59,393 nt of DNA. It comes from Halobacillus litoralis. GTDB taxonomy: Bacteria > Bacillota > Bacilli > Bacillales > Halobacillaceae. The notes under the pieces were generated by a model. It did no database searches, was not told the origin of the DNA, and saw only the letters and a list, made by a program, of their open reading frames with translations. A program made the position numbers and the translations under genes. The stretch spans positions 1-59,393 of the forward strand of contig NZ_JAIVKN010000007.1 in assembly GCF_020524025.1 (NCBI RefSeq). The letters are read 5' to 3'. Shown here one piece after another: positions 19,688 through 30,387 of this stretch. Positions within the stretch are counted from its first letter, which is position 1; each line of letters opens with the position of its first letter.

Positions 19688-20056
19688 TTATAATACTTCT
19701 GGAGCTAGAGATACAATCTTCATGAACTTAGCATCACGAAGCTCACGAGCTACCGGTCCAAAGATACGAGTACCGCGTGGTCCTTTATCTTCACGAACGA
19801 TTACTGCTGCGTTTTCATCAAAACGAATGTAGGAACCATCCTTACGGCGTACTCCACTCTTAGAACGTACGATAACAGCTTTAACTACTTCACCTTTTTT
19901 AACAACGCCCCCTGGTGTTGCCTGTTTCACAGTAGCAGTGATGATATCACCAATGTTAGCTGTCTTACGGCCGGATCCACCCAATACTTTAATTGTCTGG
20001 ATTTCACGTGCACCAGAGTTGTCTGCAACTTTCAGACGAGACTCCTGTTGAATCAT
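19688..20056 (-). CDS. rplN: Ribosomal protein L14 (uL14)
   Basis: 122 aa, full length. [41 protein letters not shown] and [16 protein letters not shown] are diagnostic. First gene of the spc group, 42 bases after rpsQ with no terminator between, so S10 and spc genes form one transcription unit here. Confidence 0.98.
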   Translation of the reverse strand: MIQQESRLKVADNSGAREIQTIKVLGGSGRKTANIGDIITATVKQATPGGVVKKGEVVKAVIVRSKSGVRRKDGSYIRFDENAAVIVREDKGPRGTRIFGPVARELRDAKFMKIVSLAPEVL

Positions 20057-20098
20057 ACCATGTAACCTCCCTTCGGATTAACTCCGAGCGAACTTTAA

Positions 20099-20362
20099 TT
20101 AGATAATGACAGACTCTTCTACAACTTCAAGCAAACGGAAACGCTTGGATGCGGATAATGGACGAGTTTCCATGATGCTCACGATGTCGCCGTTTTTAGC
20201 TTGGTTGTTTTCGTCATGTGCTTTAAGCTTTTTAGAATACTTTACGCGCTTGCCGTAAAGCTTGTGGAACTTATAAGTTTCTACTAGTACAGTGATGGTT
20301 TTATCCATCTTGTCAGAAACGACACGGCCAGTATAAACTTTACGATTATTACGTTCAGTCAT
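20099..20362 (-). CDS. rpsQ: Ribosomal protein S17 (uS17)
   Basis: 87 aa. [22 protein letters not shown] and the OB-fold end [14 protein letters not shown] are diagnostic. I start at the ATG of MTERNNRK, 9 bases after GGAGGT; the upstream in-frame start (seven codons earlier) covers that ribosome binding site. Confidence 0.98.
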   Translation of the reverse strand: MTERNNRKVYTGRVVSDKMDKTITVLVETYKFHKLYGKRVKYSKKLKAHDENNQAKNGDIVSIMETRPLSASKRFRLLEVVEESVII

Positions 20363-20386
20363 GTGAGGGTGACCTCCTCTCATCTA

Positions 20387-20587
20387 TTAGTTATTTACGC
20401 CTAGCTCACGTTCACGAGCAACAGTCTTCATACGAGCGATGGACTTGCGAACTTCACGGATACGTGTAGTGTTCTCAAGTTGACCTGTTGCCAATTGGAA
20501 GCGTAGGTTGAAAAGTTCTTCTTTAAGAGACTTAACTTTTTGTTCAATTTCGGCAGTGGTTAATTCGCGGATCTCATTAGCCTTCAT
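20387..20587 (-). CDS. rpmC: Ribosomal protein L29 (uL29)
   Basis: 66 aa helical protein: [40 protein letters not shown]. It lies by the exit tunnel and helps dock SRP and trigger factor. The start overlaps the last codons of rplP by 11 bases, with a weak GGTGGT site, implying translational coupling. The longer in-frame start (MKKLVV) lies inside rplP and is rejected. Confidence 0.97.
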   Translation of the reverse strand: MKANEIRELTTAEIEQKVKSLKEELFNLRFQLATGQLENTTRIREVRKSIARMKTVARERELGVNN

Positions 20588-21011
20588 TGATTTCACCACC
20601 AATTTCTTCACGTTTTACGAATTTTGTACGAATCGGAAGTTTGTGGGAAGCAAGACGAAGTGCTTCGCGAGCAACCTCTTCAGAAACTCCTGCGATTTCG
20701 AACATAATTTTCCCTGGTTTCACTACAGCTACGAAACCTTCTGGAGCACCTTTACCGGAACCCATACGTACTTCTAGGGGTTTAGCAGTATAAGGCTTAT
20801 CAGGGAAGATTTTAATCCAAACTTTACCGCCACGCTTCATGTAACGAGTCATCGCGATACGAGATGCCTCGATTTGGCGGGCTGTGATCCATGCTGGATC
20901 AATGGCTTGCAAACCATATTCACCGAAAGCAACTTCAGTACCGCCCTTAGCACGGCCTTTTAAGCTAGTACGGTGTTGACGACGATATTTTACACGTTTA
21001 GGCATTAACAT
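20577..21011 (-). CDS. rplP: Ribosomal protein L16 (uL16)
   Basis: 144 aa. [50 protein letters not shown] and the KREEIGG end are diagnostic. It lies near the A site of 50S; the loop with MGSGKG approaches the peptidyl transferase centre. ATG with GGGGG upstream. Confidence 0.98.
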   Translation of the reverse strand: MLMPKRVKYRRQHRTSLKGRAKGGTEVAFGEYGLQAIDPAWITARQIEASRIAMTRYMKRGGKVWIKIFPDKPYTAKPLEVRMGSGKGAPEGFVAVVKPGKIMFEIAGVSEEVAREALRLASHKLPIRTKFVKREEIGGEINEG

Positions 21012-21029
21012 AATGCTTTTCCCCCTTCC

Positions 21030-21671
21030 TTATTTATCAGTTTTAGTTGGAAGGACTTCTCCACGGTAGATCCACACTTTAACACCTAGTTTACCGTAAG
21101 TTGTGTCTGCTTCTGCAGTTCCGTAATCGATATCTGCACGAAGAGTGTGTAGTGGTACTGTTCCTTCACTGTAATATTCAGCACGAGCGATATCTGCGCC
21201 ACCTAGACGACCAGATACTTGGGTACGAATCCCTTTAGCTCCTGCACGCATAGCGCGTTGTAGAGTTTGTTTTTGAGCACGACGGAAAGATACACGGTTT
21301 TCCAATTGACGTGCGATATTGTCAGCTACAAGTGTAGCGTCAAGATCTGGTTTCTTCACTTCAACGATGTTGATGTGAACACGTTTACCAGTGAGTTGGT
21401 TTAGAGCTTTACGAAGTGCTTCGACTTCAGAACCGCCTTTACCGATAACCATTCCTGGTTTAGCTGTGTGCACAGTAATGTTTACACGGTTTGCTGCACG
21501 TTCGATTTCTACCCTGGAAAGAGCAGCATCTTTAAGACGATTTTCAACATATTCACGAATTTTAATGTCTTCATGTAACAAGTCTGCATAGTCTTTGCCA
21601 GCGTACCACTTGGATTCCCAGTCGCGGATAACGCCGATACGAAGACCTACCGGATTAATTTTTTGACCCAC
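21030..21671 (-). CDS. rpsC: Ribosomal protein S3 (uS3)
   Basis: 213 aa. N-terminal [19 protein letters not shown] domain with [15 protein letters not shown] (about 74-88) and C-terminal [33 protein letters not shown]3 lines the mRNA entry tunnel with S4 and S5. Starts with GTG, AGGAGGG upstream, three bases after rplV. Confidence 0.98.
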   Translation of the reverse strand: MGQKINPVGLRIGVIRDWESKWYAGKDYADLLHEDIKIREYVENRLKDAALSRVEIERAANRVNITVHTAKPGMVIGKGGSEVEALRKALNQLTGKRVHINIVEVKKPDLDATLVADNIARQLENRVSFRRAQKQTLQRAMRAGAKGIRTQVSGRLGGADIARAEYYSEGTVPLHTLRADIDYGTAEADTTYGKLGVKVWIYRGEVLPTKTDK

Positions 21672-21674
21672 TGA

Positions 21675-22016
21675 TTATCCCTCCTTTTTTTCTGATACGA
21701 CCACTGTGATGTGGCTTGTGCGTTTGTTGATTTGGCTTGCGCGGCCCATTGCACGAGGACGGAAACGTTTAAGTGTTACGCCTTCGTTTACAAACGCTTC
21801 GGAAACGTATAGGTTTTCCGGATCCATTTCATAATTGTGTTCTGCGTTAGCGATCGCAGAGTTAAGAAGTTTCTCAACTACTGGAGATGCGCCGCGATTT
21901 TTCAGACGAAGTGTCGCTATCGCTTCACCTACATCTTTTCCTCGAATTAAATCAATGACTAGACGAGCTTTACGAGGAGCGATACGAACGGTTTTAGCAA
22001 CTGCTTTAGCTTGCAT
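21675..22016 (-). CDS. rplV: Ribosomal protein L22 (uL22)
   Basis: 113 aa. [27 protein letters not shown] and the tunnel loop [25 protein letters not shown] are complete, without the loop deletions linked to macrolide resistance. ATG with GAGGAGG. Confidence 0.98.
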   Translation of the reverse strand: MQAKAVAKTVRIAPRKARLVIDLIRGKDVGEAIATLRLKNRGASPVVEKLLNSAIANAEHNYEMDPENLYVSEAFVNEGVTLKRFRPRAMGRASQINKRTSHITVVVSEKKEG

Positions 22017-22034
22017 TAGAGTGCCTCCTCTCTA

Positions 22035-22313
22035 TTAACGTTTTGTTTTCTTATCGTCACCAGAGTGTCCCTTGAACGTACGGGTTGGTGCGAATTCACC
22101 TAGTTTATGACCTACCATGTCTTCAGTCACATAAACTGGCACGTGTTTACGACCGTCATATACGGCGATTGTGTGTCCGACAAAGTTAGGGAAGATAGTA
22201 GAACGGCGAGACCAAGTCTTTACGACCTGCTGTTTGTTATCTTCGTTCAACTTTTCAACTTTTTTCATTAAATGATCATCTACAAAAGGTCCTTTTTTCA
22301 GGCTGCGGCCCAT
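22035..22313 (-). CDS. rpsS: Ribosomal protein S19 (uS19)
   Basis: 92 aa. [66 protein letters not shown] core is complete (motifs quoted in part). It forms part of the 30S head with S13. ATG, AGGGAGG upstream, 57 bases after rplB. Confidence 0.98.
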   Translation of the reverse strand: MGRSLKKGPFVDDHLMKKVEKLNEDNKQQVVKTWSRRSTIFPNFVGHTIAVYDGRKHVPVYVTEDMVGHKLGEFAPTRTFKGHSGDDKKTKR

Positions 22314-22370
22314 GAATAAACCTCCCTTCGCGATTGAGAGACGGGTGTTTCTGCCCGCCCGACAATCCCG

Positions 22371-23204
22371 TTATTTTTTACCGCGTCTACGTACGATATA
22401 TTTATCAGACGGCTTGTTGCGTTTTCTCGTCTTGTATCCAAGAGTTGGTTTACCCCATGGAGATACTGGAGATGGCATACCGATTGGCGCGCGTCCTTCA
22501 CCACCACCGTGTGGGTGATCACTAGGGTTCATTACAGAACCACGTACTGTAGGGCGCTTACCTTTCCAACGAGAACGTCCAGCTTTACCAACACTGATCA
22601 ATTCGTGCTCCAGGTTACCAACTTGACCGATTGTTGCACGGCAAGAGCTTAGTACCAGGCGAACTTCACCAGATGTTAGACGTACAAGTGTATATTTTTC
22701 TTCACGACCAAGGATTTGTGCAGAAGCACCTGCAGAACGGACAAGTTGTCCACCGCGTCCTGGTTTTAATTCAACGTTGTGTACAACAGTACCAACTGGA
22801 ATATCTTTAAGCTGAAGAGCATTACCTGGTTTGATATCTGCACCTTCACCAGAAATGATTTCCGTGCCAACCTTAACACCTTTTGGAGCTAAGATATAGC
22901 GCTTTTCACCATCAACATAGTTGATTAGTGCAATGTTAGCGGAACGGTTAGGATCGTATTCAACTGTAGCAACGCGGCCAGGTATTCCATCTTTGTCGCG
23001 CTTAAAGTCGATAATACGATACTGACGCTTATGACCTCCGCCCTGATGACGAACTGTCAGCTTACCTTGGTTATTACGTCCACCTTTTTTATGAAGCGGA
23101 GTGACAAGGGAGCGTTCAGGTTTGTCAGTAGTGATTTCTGCGAAGTCAGATACTGACATGTGTCGACGACCGTTTGTAATAGGTCTGAACTTTTTAATCG
23201 CCAT
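22371..23204 (-). CDS. rplB: Ribosomal protein L2 (uL2)
   Basis: 277 aa. The N-terminal OB domain and C-terminal SH3-like domain are complete, with the catalytic-centre-adjacent His in [18 protein letters not shown]2 is a primary 23S-binding protein near the peptidyl transferase centre. ATG, AGGAGGG upstream. Confidence 0.98.
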   Translation of the reverse strand: MAIKKFRPITNGRRHMSVSDFAEITTDKPERSLVTPLHKKGGRNNQGKLTVRHQGGGHKRQYRIIDFKRDKDGIPGRVATVEYDPNRSANIALINYVDGEKRYILAPKGVKVGTEIISGEGADIKPGNALQLKDIPVGTVVHNVELKPGRGGQLVRSAGASAQILGREEKYTLVRLTSGEVRLVLSSCRATIGQVGNLEHELISVGKAGRSRWKGKRPTVRGSVMNPSDHPHGGGEGRAPIGMPSPVSPWGKPTLGYKTRKRNKPSDKYIVRRRGKK

Positions 23205-23238
23205 CTTTAATTCCCTCCTTCATTAATCAATTTGTGAT

Positions 23239-23526
23239 TTATACTTCAAAGAATTCTAGTTCTTCGCTGTCCTGAGTCAAAGTGATTACTGCTTTTTTAC
23301 GGTCAGAACGGTAGCCGCCGTAACGACCCATACGCTTGAATTTACCTTTAAGGTTCATTGTGTTAACAGAAGCAACACTTACACCAAAGATTTCTTGAAC
23401 TGCGTTCTTAATCTCAGTTTTGTTAGCTTTTGTGCTAACTTCAAACGTATATTTCTTTTCTCCCATAAGATCAGCAGAATGTTCAGTAATGACAGGGCGC
23501 TTGATAATATCGCGTGGTTCTTTCAT
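23239..23526 (-). CDS. rplW: Ribosomal protein L23 (uL23)
   Basis: 95 aa. [43 protein letters not shown] is diagnostic (quoted in part). It is the main docking site for trigger factor and SRP at the tunnel exit. It overlaps the end of rplD by one base. Confidence 0.97.
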   Translation of the reverse strand: MKEPRDIIKRPVITEHSADLMGEKKYTFEVSTKANKTEIKNAVQEIFGVSVASVNTMNLKGKFKRMGRYGGYRSDRKKAVITLTQDSEELEFFEV

Positions 23527-24149
23527 TATGAGAGCACCTCCCCTGCTTTTTCAGCTGCTTCCTTAGTAAGGATCAGCTTGTCATGCGTTAGCAAGTCTAA
23601 CACACTTACTTGTTCTACAGGAAGACTTTTCACTGTAGGGATATTGTTAGAAGAAAGAGCAACGTTTTCGTCGTCACCTGCTGTAACGATCAATGCTTTT
23701 TCGTTCACATCCAGCGCTTTAAGAATGTTTACTACTTCTTTTGTTTTAGGAGCATCTAAAGAAAGGCTCTCAAGAACAATGATGTTCTCTTCTTGAACTT
23801 TAGAAGAGTAAGCAGACTGTAGTGCTAGACGGCGTACTTTTTTAGGCATTGTGTAGCTGTAGCTACGTGGTGTTGGACCGAATACAGTTCCACCGCCAAC
23901 CCATTGTGGTGAACGGATAGACCCTTGACGTGCACGGCCTGTACCTTTTTGGCGCCATGGTTTGCGTCCTCCGCCACTAACTTCAGAACGTCCTTTTACT
24001 TTGTGTGTGCCTTGACGCAGATTTGCGCGTTGCATCAACACAGTTTCGTGTAATACGTGAGTATTAGGTTCAATACCAAATACAGATTCATTTAGTTCGA
24101 TTTCACCAACGTTAGAACCGCTTTGGTTTAATAGTGCTACTTTAGGCAT
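23526..24149 (-). CDS. rplD: Ribosomal protein L4 (uL4)
   Basis: 207 aa. The extended tunnel loop [19 protein letters not shown] and [10 protein letters not shown] are intact, and the globular part is complete. In E. coli L4 also represses the S10 operon; the Bacillus S10 leader differs. ATG, AGGGAGG upstream. Confidence 0.98.
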   Translation of the reverse strand: MPKVALLNQSGSNVGEIELNESVFGIEPNTHVLHETVLMQRANLRQGTHKVKGRSEVSGGGRKPWRQKGTGRARQGSIRSPQWVGGGTVFGPTPRSYSYTMPKKVRRLALQSAYSSKVQEENIIVLESLSLDAPKTKEVVNILKALDVNEKALIVTAGDDENVALSSNNIPTVKSLPVEQVSVLDLLTHDKLILTKEAAEKAGEVLS

Positions 24150-24170
24150 GACATATCCTCCCTTCGTTTA

Positions 24171-24806
24171 TTATTTGCTAGCCTTAACTGCACTTGTGAT
24201 CTTAACGTAAGATTTTTTCGCGCCTGGAACATTACCTTTAATAAGTAGAAGATTACGCTCAGCGTCCACTTTAACTACTTCAAGGTTTTGCAAGGTAACT
24301 GTTTCAGATCCCATTTGTCCTGCAAGACCTTTGCCTTTGAAGACTTTCGCAGGGTCTGCACCTTGTCCCATAGAACCAGATCTACGTTGGAAACGAGAAC
24401 CGTGAGTTTTAGGGCCAGTGGATTGGTTGTGGCGCTTGATTGCACCTTGGAATCCTTTACCTTTAGAAGTTCCTGTAACGTCAATTACGTCACCAGCTTC
24501 GAAAATATCAACTTTAACCTCTTGACCAAGTTCGTGGTCATCAAGGTTTGCATTACGGAATTCACGAATGTAGCGCTTAGGTGATGTGCTTGCTTTGTCA
24601 GCATGCCCTTGAGCAGCTTTCTTCAAACGATTTGATTTTTCATCAGCAAAACCTAGTTGAATTGCTTCATACCCGTCGTTTTCAGTAGTTTTCTTTTGAA
24701 GAACCACGTTTGGTTCAGCTTGAATTACTGTTACAGGGATCAACTCTCCATTATCGGAGAAAACTTGTGTCATGCCGACTTTACGTCCTAAGATTCCTTT
24801 CGTCAT
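24171..24806 (-). CDS. rplC: Ribosomal protein L3 (uL3)
   Basis: 211 aa. [39 protein letters not shown] loop and [31 protein letters not shown] segment (motifs abbreviated) are diagnostic. It is an early 50S assembly protein whose loop reaches the peptidyl transferase centre. ATG with AGGAGG. Confidence 0.98.
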   Translation of the reverse strand: MTKGILGRKVGMTQVFSDNGELIPVTVIQAEPNVVLQKKTTENDGYEAIQLGFADEKSNRLKKAAQGHADKASTSPKRYIREFRNANLDDHELGQEVKVDIFEAGDVIDVTGTSKGKGFQGAIKRHNQSTGPKTHGSRFQRRSGSMGQGADPAKVFKGKGLAGQMGSETVTLQNLEVVKVDAERNLLLIKGNVPGAKKSYVKITSAVKASK

Positions 24807-24837
24807 CCGTTACACCTCCTATTATCTAACGATATAT

Positions 24838-25260
<423 letters not shown>

Positions 25261-25278
25261 TTATGACCAACATTATTC

Positions 25279-25307
25279 ATTATATAGAAGAATTGCGGTC
25301 AATGCAA
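25279..25307 (-). promoter_or_regulatory. S10 operon promoter, proximal
   Basis: Minus-strand TTGCAT (25302-25307), 17 bases, TATAAT (25279-25284). Consensus -10 and optimal spacing. Confidence 0.8.
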
Positions 25308-25347
25308 GGATAAATCCATAAATATTTTATCTATGAACACTTAAAAT

Positions 25348-25376
25348 ATTATACTAACGTTAGAGCCATTTTTCAA
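25348..25376 (-). promoter_or_regulatory. S10 operon promoter, distal
   Basis: Minus-strand TTGAAA (25371-25376), 17 bases, TATAAT (25348-25353), 69 bases upstream of the proximal promoter. The rest of the 380-base tuf-rpsJ gap holds the tuf terminator and no gene; B. subtilis has ybaC in this place. Confidence 0.75.
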
Positions 25377-25477
25377 CCATAAATTGAGTGTGCTCTAGTA
25401 CCCAGAGCTTCCCTGTCTCTTTTAAAATCCATTTTATATTAAAACAAATATTTGTAGATGTTTCAACCATAGGATTA

Positions 25478-25514
25478 AAAAAAGAACAGCAGCTATAAGC
25501 TGCTGTTCTTTTAT
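25478..25514 (-). terminator. Terminator after tuf
   Basis: Minus-strand AAAAGAACAGCAGC, short loop, GCTGCTGTTCTTTTTTT. About 14-base stem, 13 bases past the tuf stop; ends the str operon. Confidence 0.95.
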
Positions 25515-25526
25515 ATAGTAGTAAGA

Positions 25527-26717
25527 TTACTTAGTGATTGTAGAAACAACACCAGAACCTACTGTACGTCCACCTTCACGGATAGAGAAACGAGTACCGT
25601 CTTCGATCGCGATTGGGGAGATAAGTTCAACTGTCATTTCAACGTTGTCCCCAGGCATAACCATTTCTACGCCTTCAGGAAGTTGAATAACACCAGTTAC
25701 GTCCGTAGTACGGAAGTAGAACTGTGGGCGGTAGTTAGAGAAGAATGGAGTGTGACGTCCACCTTCGTCTTTAGCTAGTACATAAACTTCAGCTTTGAAG
25801 TTTGTGTGTGGTGTGATAGAACCAGGCTTAGCTAGTACCTGACCACGGTTGATGTCTTCACGGTTAACACCACGAAGAAGTGCACCAATGTTATCGCCAG
25901 CTTCAGCATAGTCAAGAAGCTTACGGAACATTTCAACACCAGTTACAGTTGTTTTGCGGGACTCTTCAGCCATACCGATGATTTCGATTTCGTCACCGAC
26001 TTTAACTTGACCACGCTCAACACGACCAGTTGCTACTGTACCACGACCAGTGATAGAGAATACATCCTCAACTGGCATCATGAATGGCTTGTCAGTGTCA
26101 CGGTCTGGAGTTGGAACGTACTCGTCAACTGCATCCATTAGGTCATAGATAGCTTGCTCGTATTTCTCTTCACCTTCAAGAGCTTTAAGAGCAGAACCGC
26201 TGATTACTGGTACATCGTCACCATCGAAGTCGTACTCAGAAAGAAGGTCACGAACTTCCATTTCAACTAGTTCAAGAAGTTCTTCGTCGTCTACCATGTC
26301 AACTTTGTTCAAGAATACAACAATCGCTGGAACACCTACGTTTTTAGAAAGTAGGATGTGCTCACGAGTTTGTGGCATTGGACCGTCAGCTGCAGATACA
26401 ACTAGGATCGCGCCGTCCATTTGTGCAGCACCAGTGATCATGTTCTTAACGTAGTCCGCGTGACCTGGGCAGTCAACGTGTGCATAGTGACGAGATTCTG
26501 TTTCATACTCAACGTGTGCAGTGGAGATTGTAATTCCACGCTCGCGCTCTTCTGGAGCACCGTCGATCATGTCATATGCCATAGCTTCACCAGAACCAGA
26601 TTTCTTGTGAAGTACTGTAGTGATCGCTGCAGTTAGAGTTGTTTTACCGTGGTCAACGTGTCCAATAGTACCAATGTTAACGTGGGATTTGGACCGGTCA
26701 AATTTTTCTTTAGCCAT
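25527..26717 (-). CDS. tuf: Elongation factor Tu
   Basis: 396 aa. G1 GHVDHGKT (19-26), DCPGHADY G3, NKVD G4, and the beta-barrel domains II and III ([23 protein letters not shown]) are complete. Delivers aminoacyl-tRNA to the ribosome. ATG with AGGAGG. Last gene of the str operon, separated from fusA by a 120-base spacer with two hairpins and a possible promoter. Confidence 0.98.
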   Translation of the reverse strand: MAKEKFDRSKSHVNIGTIGHVDHGKTTLTAAITTVLHKKSGSGEAMAYDMIDGAPEERERGITISTAHVEYETESRHYAHVDCPGHADYVKNMITGAAQMDGAILVVSAADGPMPQTREHILLSKNVGVPAIVVFLNKVDMVDDEELLELVEMEVRDLLSEYDFDGDDVPVISGSALKALEGEEKYEQAIYDLMDAVDEYVPTPDRDTDKPFMMPVEDVFSITGRGTVATGRVERGQVKVGDEIEIIGMAEESRKTTVTGVEMFRKLLDYAEAGDNIGALLRGVNREDINRGQVLAKPGSITPHTNFKAEVYVLAKDEGGRHTPFFSNYRPQFYFRTTDVTGVIQLPEGVEMVMPGDNVEMTVELISPIAIEDGTRFSIREGGRTVGSGVVSTITK

Positions 26718-26774
26718 TGTATATTTCCTCCTTTAAAATAAGTAAAAGTTTGGTTTTAATTTTATAGAAAGCCA

Positions 26775-26793
26775 AGGAGTGGGTTCCACTCCT
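26775..26793 (-). other. Perfect hairpin in the fusA-tuf spacer
   Basis: AGGAGTGG, three-base loop, CCACTCCT: 8-base perfect stem in the tuf 5' region, 58 bases before tuf. No T run. Confidence 0.6.
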
Positions 26794-26808
26794 AAGCTTA
26801 CAATACAA

Positions 26809-26837
26809 GTTATACTTTAACTTGTCTAAAAAATCAA
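26809..26837 (-). promoter_or_regulatory. Possible tuf promoter
   Basis: Minus-strand TTGATT (26832-26837), 17 bases, TATAAC (26809-26814), starting immediately after the fusA stop. The -10 lies within a 7-base dyad (ACAAGTT / AACTTGT, 26805-26825). A separate tuf promoter would fit the high EF-Tu demand. Confidence 0.4.
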
Positions 26838-28916
26838 TTATTCACCAGCATTTTTCTTGATGATTTCCTCAGAGATGCTCTTCGGAACTTCTTCATAGTG
26901 GTCGAAGTGCATTGTATAAGTTCCGCGTCCTTGCGTGTTGGAACGCAACGCTGTTGCATAACCGAACATTTCAGATAGTGGAACAAACGCTTTAACCACT
27001 TGTGCATTACCACGAGTTTCCATACCTTCTACACGTCCACGACGGGAAGTTACGTCACCCATGATGTCGCCCATGTATTCCTCAGGAATAACAACTTCTA
27101 CTTTCATCATTGGTTCAAGTAGAACAGGCTTACACTTGTTTTTAGCTTCTTTAAGTGCCATGGAAGCGGCAACTTTAAAGGCCATTTCGTTGGAGTCGAC
27201 GTCGTGGTAAGAACCGTCATAAAGAGTTGCTTTGATGTCTACCATAGGGTATCCAGCCAATACACCATTCTCCAAGGATTCTTTAATTCCTTGTTCTACA
27301 GATGGAATGTATTCACGTGGAACGACACCACCGACAATCTTGTTAACGAATTCGAAGCCAGCGCCTTCTTCGTTTGGTTCGAACTCAACCCAAACGTGAC
27401 CGAATTGTCCACGACCACCGGATTGACGAACGAATTTACCTTCCACTTGTGCACTCGCACGGAATGTTTCGCGGTAGGCAACTTGTGGAGCACCAATGTT
27501 CGCTTCAACTTTGAACTCACGCTTCAGACGGTCAACGATAATGTCAAGGTGAAGCTCACCCATACCAGCAATGATCGTTTGACCAGTTTCAACGTTAGTC
27601 TCTGTTTGGAACGTTGGATCTTCTTCAGCTAGTTTACCAAGGGCAATCGCCATTTTATCTTGGTCTGCTTTAGATTTAGGTTCGATAGCTACAGAGATAA
27701 CTGGTTCAGGGAATTCCATGGATTCAAGAATAACCAGACTCTTTTCATCACAAATGGTATCACCTGTTCCTGTATCCTTAAGGCCTACCGCACCTGCGAT
27801 ATCACCTGCGTATACAGTTGAGATCTCTTCACGAGAGTTTGCGTGCATTTGAAGGATACGACCAACACGTTCACGCTTATCTTTCGTGGAGTTTTTAACG
27901 TATGATCCGGCACTCAAAGTTCCGGAGTACACACGGAAGAAGGTTAGTTTACCAACATAAGGGTCTGTTGCAACTTTAAATGCCAATGCAGAGAATGGCT
28001 CGTTGTCGTCAGCCTTACGGACAACCCCTTCTTCAGTTTGTGGTACATGTCCTTCAATTGGAGGTACATCTAATGGAGATGGAAGGTAATCGATAACACC
28101 ATCAATTAGAAGTTGTACACCTTTGTTCTTGAAGGCAGAACCACAGAACACTGGGTAGAATTCAACACTTAGAGTAGCTGTACGAATTGCATTCTTCAGC
28201 TGTTCGTTAGTGATTTCTTCTCCCTCAAGGTACTGCATCATCAAGTCTTCATCAAGTTCCGCAACTGACTCTACAAGTTTGCCGCGGTACTCTTCAGCTT
28301 GATCTTTGTACTCATCTGGAATTGGGCGTGCTTCCGCACGAGTTCCCAAGTCATCCATGTAGTAGTATGCTTCCATTGTTACAAGATCGATGATTCCTTC
28401 GAATTCATCTTCTGCACCAATAGGAAGTTGAACAGCAGCTGCATTTGCTCCAAGGCGGTCTTTCAAAGTGCCAAGGGAGTAGATGAAGTCAGCGCCGATT
28501 TTATCCATTTTGTTTACGAATACAATACGTGGAACGCCGTAAGTTGTAGCCTGGCGCCAAACAGTTTCTGTTTGAGGCTCAACACCAGATTGTGCGTCAA
28601 GGACAGCTACAGATCCATCAAGTACACGAAGGGAACGTTCAACTTCAACTGTGAAGTCTACGTGTCCAGGTGTATCAATGATGTTGATACGGTGGTCTTT
28701 CCACTGAGCAGTTGTAGCGGCGGAAGTGATTGTGATTCCGCGCTCTTGTTCCTGCTCCATCCAGTCCATCTGGGAAGCTCCTTCGTGAGTTTCACCAATT
28801 TTGTGGATACGTCCTGTATAGAAAAGAATACGCTCTGTCGCCGTTGTTTTACCAGCGTCGATGTGAGCCATGATCCCGATATTCCGAGTCTTTTCCAAGG
28901 AGAACTCTCTAGCCAT
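26838..28916 (-). CDS. fusA: Elongation factor G
   Basis: 692 aa, full length. G1 AHIDAGKTT (17-25), [13 protein letters not shown], then domains II-V; the domain IV loop [14 protein letters not shown] is present. Drives translocation and, with RRF, ribosome recycling. ATG with AGGAGAAAG. 42 bases after rpsG, ahead of tuf. Confidence 0.98.
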   Translation of the reverse strand: MAREFSLEKTRNIGIMAHIDAGKTTATERILFYTGRIHKIGETHEGASQMDWMEQEQERGITITSAATTAQWKDHRINIIDTPGHVDFTVEVERSLRVLDGSVAVLDAQSGVEPQTETVWRQATTYGVPRIVFVNKMDKIGADFIYSLGTLKDRLGANAAAVQLPIGAEDEFEGIIDLVTMEAYYYMDDLGTRAEARPIPDEYKDQAEEYRGKLVESVAELDEDLMMQYLEGEEITNEQLKNAIRTATLSVEFYPVFCGSAFKNKGVQLLIDGVIDYLPSPLDVPPIEGHVPQTEEGVVRKADDNEPFSALAFKVATDPYVGKLTFFRVYSGTLSAGSYVKNSTKDKRERVGRILQMHANSREEISTVYAGDIAGAVGLKDTGTGDTICDEKSLVILESMEFPEPVISVAIEPKSKADQDKMAIALGKLAEEDPTFQTETNVETGQTIIAGMGELHLDIIVDRLKREFKVEANIGAPQVAYRETFRASAQVEGKFVRQSGGRGQFGHVWVEFEPNEEGAGFEFVNKIVGGVVPREYIPSVEQGIKESLENGVLAGYPMVDIKATLYDGSYHDVDSNEMAFKVAASMALKEAKNKCKPVLLEPMMKVEVVIPEEYMGDIMGDVTSRRGRVEGMETRGNAQVVKAFVPLSEMFGYATALRSNTQGRGTYTMHFDHYEEVPKSISEEIIKKNAGE

Positions 28917-28958
28917 GAATCTTTCTCCTTCCTGTTTGAACCTTTATTTTTTTGGTTA

Positions 28959-29429
28959 TTACCAACGGTAGTGAGCGAATGCTTTGTTCGCTTCTGCCAT
29001 TTTGTGCATTTCTTCGCGACGTTTCACAGATGCACCTGTGTTATTTGCAGCGTCAAGAATTTCGTTAGCTAGGCGTTCTTCCATCGTTTTCTCTCCGCGA
29101 AGACGCGCATAGTTTACGATGAAACGCAAGCCTAGTGCCTGGCGACGTTCTGGACGAACCTCAACAGGTACCTGATAGTTGGAACCACCTACACGACGAG
29201 CGCGTACCTCCAATACAGGCATAACGTTCTTCATTGCTTGATCAAATGCTTCCATAGCGTCATTGCCGCTACGTTCTTGAACAAGTTCAAATGCTTTATA
29301 AAGGATTTTCTGTGCTTTACCGCGCTGACCGTTAACCATAATTTGGTTGATCAAGCGAGTAACAAGCTTAGAGTTATACATCGGATCTGGTAACACATCA
29401 CGTTTAGCTACTGGACCTTTACGTGGCAT
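28959..29429 (-). CDS. rpsG: Ribosomal protein S7 (uS7)
   Basis: 156 aa. [31 protein letters not shown] (start quoted in part), [18 protein letters not shown] and [13 protein letters not shown] are diagnostic. It organises the 30S head and autoregulates str operons in other bacteria. ATG with AGGGAGG. Confidence 0.98.
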   Translation of the reverse strand: MPRKGPVAKRDVLPDPMYNSKLVTRLINQIMVNGQRGKAQKILYKAFELVQERSGNDAMEAFDQAMKNVMPVLEVRARRVGGSNYQVPVEVRPERRQALGLRFIVNYARLRGEKTMEERLANEILDAANNTGASVKRREEMHKMAEANKAFAHYRW

Positions 29430-29480
29430 ATGTTCCCCTCCCTTCTTAAAAGTTTTATTTAAGCGGTATAGTTATACCGA

Positions 29481-29900
29481 TTATTTTTTAGCTTTCGGTT
29501 TCTTCGTACCGTATTTAGAACGGCCTTGCATACGACCTTCAACACTTGCTGTGTCAAGAGCTCCACGTACAACGGTGTAACGTACACCCGGCAAGTCTTT
29601 AACTTTACCGCCACGGATAAGAACAACACTGTGCTCTTGTAGGTTGTGGCCTTCACCAGGGATATAAGCGTTAACCTCAAGCTGGTTAGTTAGACGAACA
29701 CGTGCATACTTACGTAGGGCCGAGTTCGGTTTCTTAGGTGTCATTGTACCAACACGTGTGCAAACACCACGTTTTTGTGGAGAAGAAAGGTCAGTCATAC
29801 GCTTTCTATAGCTATTGTAACCTTTGTTCAAAGCTGGAGCTTTTGACTGCTTCGTTTTGCTCACGCGTCCTTTACGTACCAATTGGTTAATTGTTGGCAT
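29481..29900 (-). CDS. rpsL: Ribosomal protein S12 (uS12)
   Basis: 139 aa. [47 protein letters not shown] and KDLPGVRY are complete. The two Lys residues and the Pro-Gly loop linked to streptomycin resistance are wild type, so a streptomycin-sensitive S12 is expected. ATG with AGGGAGG. First of the four str genes. Confidence 0.98.
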   Translation of the reverse strand: MPTINQLVRKGRVSKTKQSKAPALNKGYNSYRKRMTDLSSPQKRGVCTRVGTMTPKKPNSALRKYARVRLTNQLEVNAYIPGEGHNLQEHSVVLIRGGKVKDLPGVRYTVVRGALDTASVEGRMQGRSKYGTKKPKAKK

Positions 29901-29960
29901 TTTTGTATCCTCCCTTCAACATTTTTTAATACCACACATCCAGGTGGTTCATAAAAAGGC

Positions 29961-29998
29961 AAAAAACAAAGCTTTCGCGTGTAAACGCCAAAACTTTA
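29961..29998 (-). terminator. Terminator-like hairpin overlapping the ybxF stop codon
   Basis: Minus-strand AAAGTTTTGGCG / CGCGAAAGCTTT (11 of 12 positions pair, one as G-U) with a 6-base loop, then GTTTTTTG. The 5' arm begins at the ybxF TAA. It lies 60 bases ahead of rpsL, so it probably acts as a partial terminator or attenuator in the str operon. Confidence 0.7.
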
Positions 29999-30247
29999 TT
30001 GCTTTATCGCCACTGTAGCCGCACCAACATCAATACCACATGCATTCCCGAGCTCTTCCATAGAAGGGACTCGTGTGTGAGGAATGTTCAGTTGTTTGGC
30101 CAGATCAGCTACTTTCAATGTCATCGACTGATCTGCATCGTCAGCCGTTATGACTTCAACCACTTCACCATTCTTCATGGCTTTTAGTGTTTGTTTAGTT
30201 CCAATGATTATATCGGAATTAGCCTGTGCTACTTTTTCATAAGACAT
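29996..30247 (-). CDS. rplGB: L7Ae-family K-turn RNA-binding protein YbxF
   Basis: 83 aa. One L7Ae/L30e domain: [51 protein letters not shown]. The B. subtilis homologue YbxF binds kink-turn RNA; its ribosomal role is not settled. I start at the ATG 8 bases after GGAGG (MSYEKVAQ); the ATG two codons upstream is too close to the site. It has its own promoter within a dyad at 30294-30337. Confidence 0.93.
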   Translation of the reverse strand: MSYEKVAQANSDIIIGTKQTLKAMKNGEVVEVITADDADQSMTLKVADLAKQLNIPHTRVPSMEELGNACGIDVGAATVAIKQ

Positions 30248-30293
30248 CTTCATATCCTCCAAAGTAACAAGGATAAATGGAAGCACCTTGATT

Positions 30294-30337
30294 ATATTAT
30301 CACTCACCCAAATGCATGTCAACTGCATTTGGATGAG
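30294..30337 (-). promoter_or_regulatory. ybxF/str promoter with inverted repeat around the -35 box
   Basis: Minus-strand TTGACA (30317-30322), 17 bases, TAATAT (30294-30299). Fourteen-base arms 30303-30316 and 30324-30337 are inverted copies with one mismatch, separated by the 7 bases that hold the -35 box. Reads as a candidate operator. Confidence 0.72.
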
Positions 30338-30387
30338 ATTTTGATACTTCCTTGAATTTTACCCTTTGTTAACATCTACTTCTCTAA

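Noticed and set aside
27204-29072. Long plus-strand open frames antisense to fusA (142 and 257 codons)
   Set aside because: Shadow frames of a strongly biased coding gene; Cys/Phe/Ser-rich translations and no start signals.
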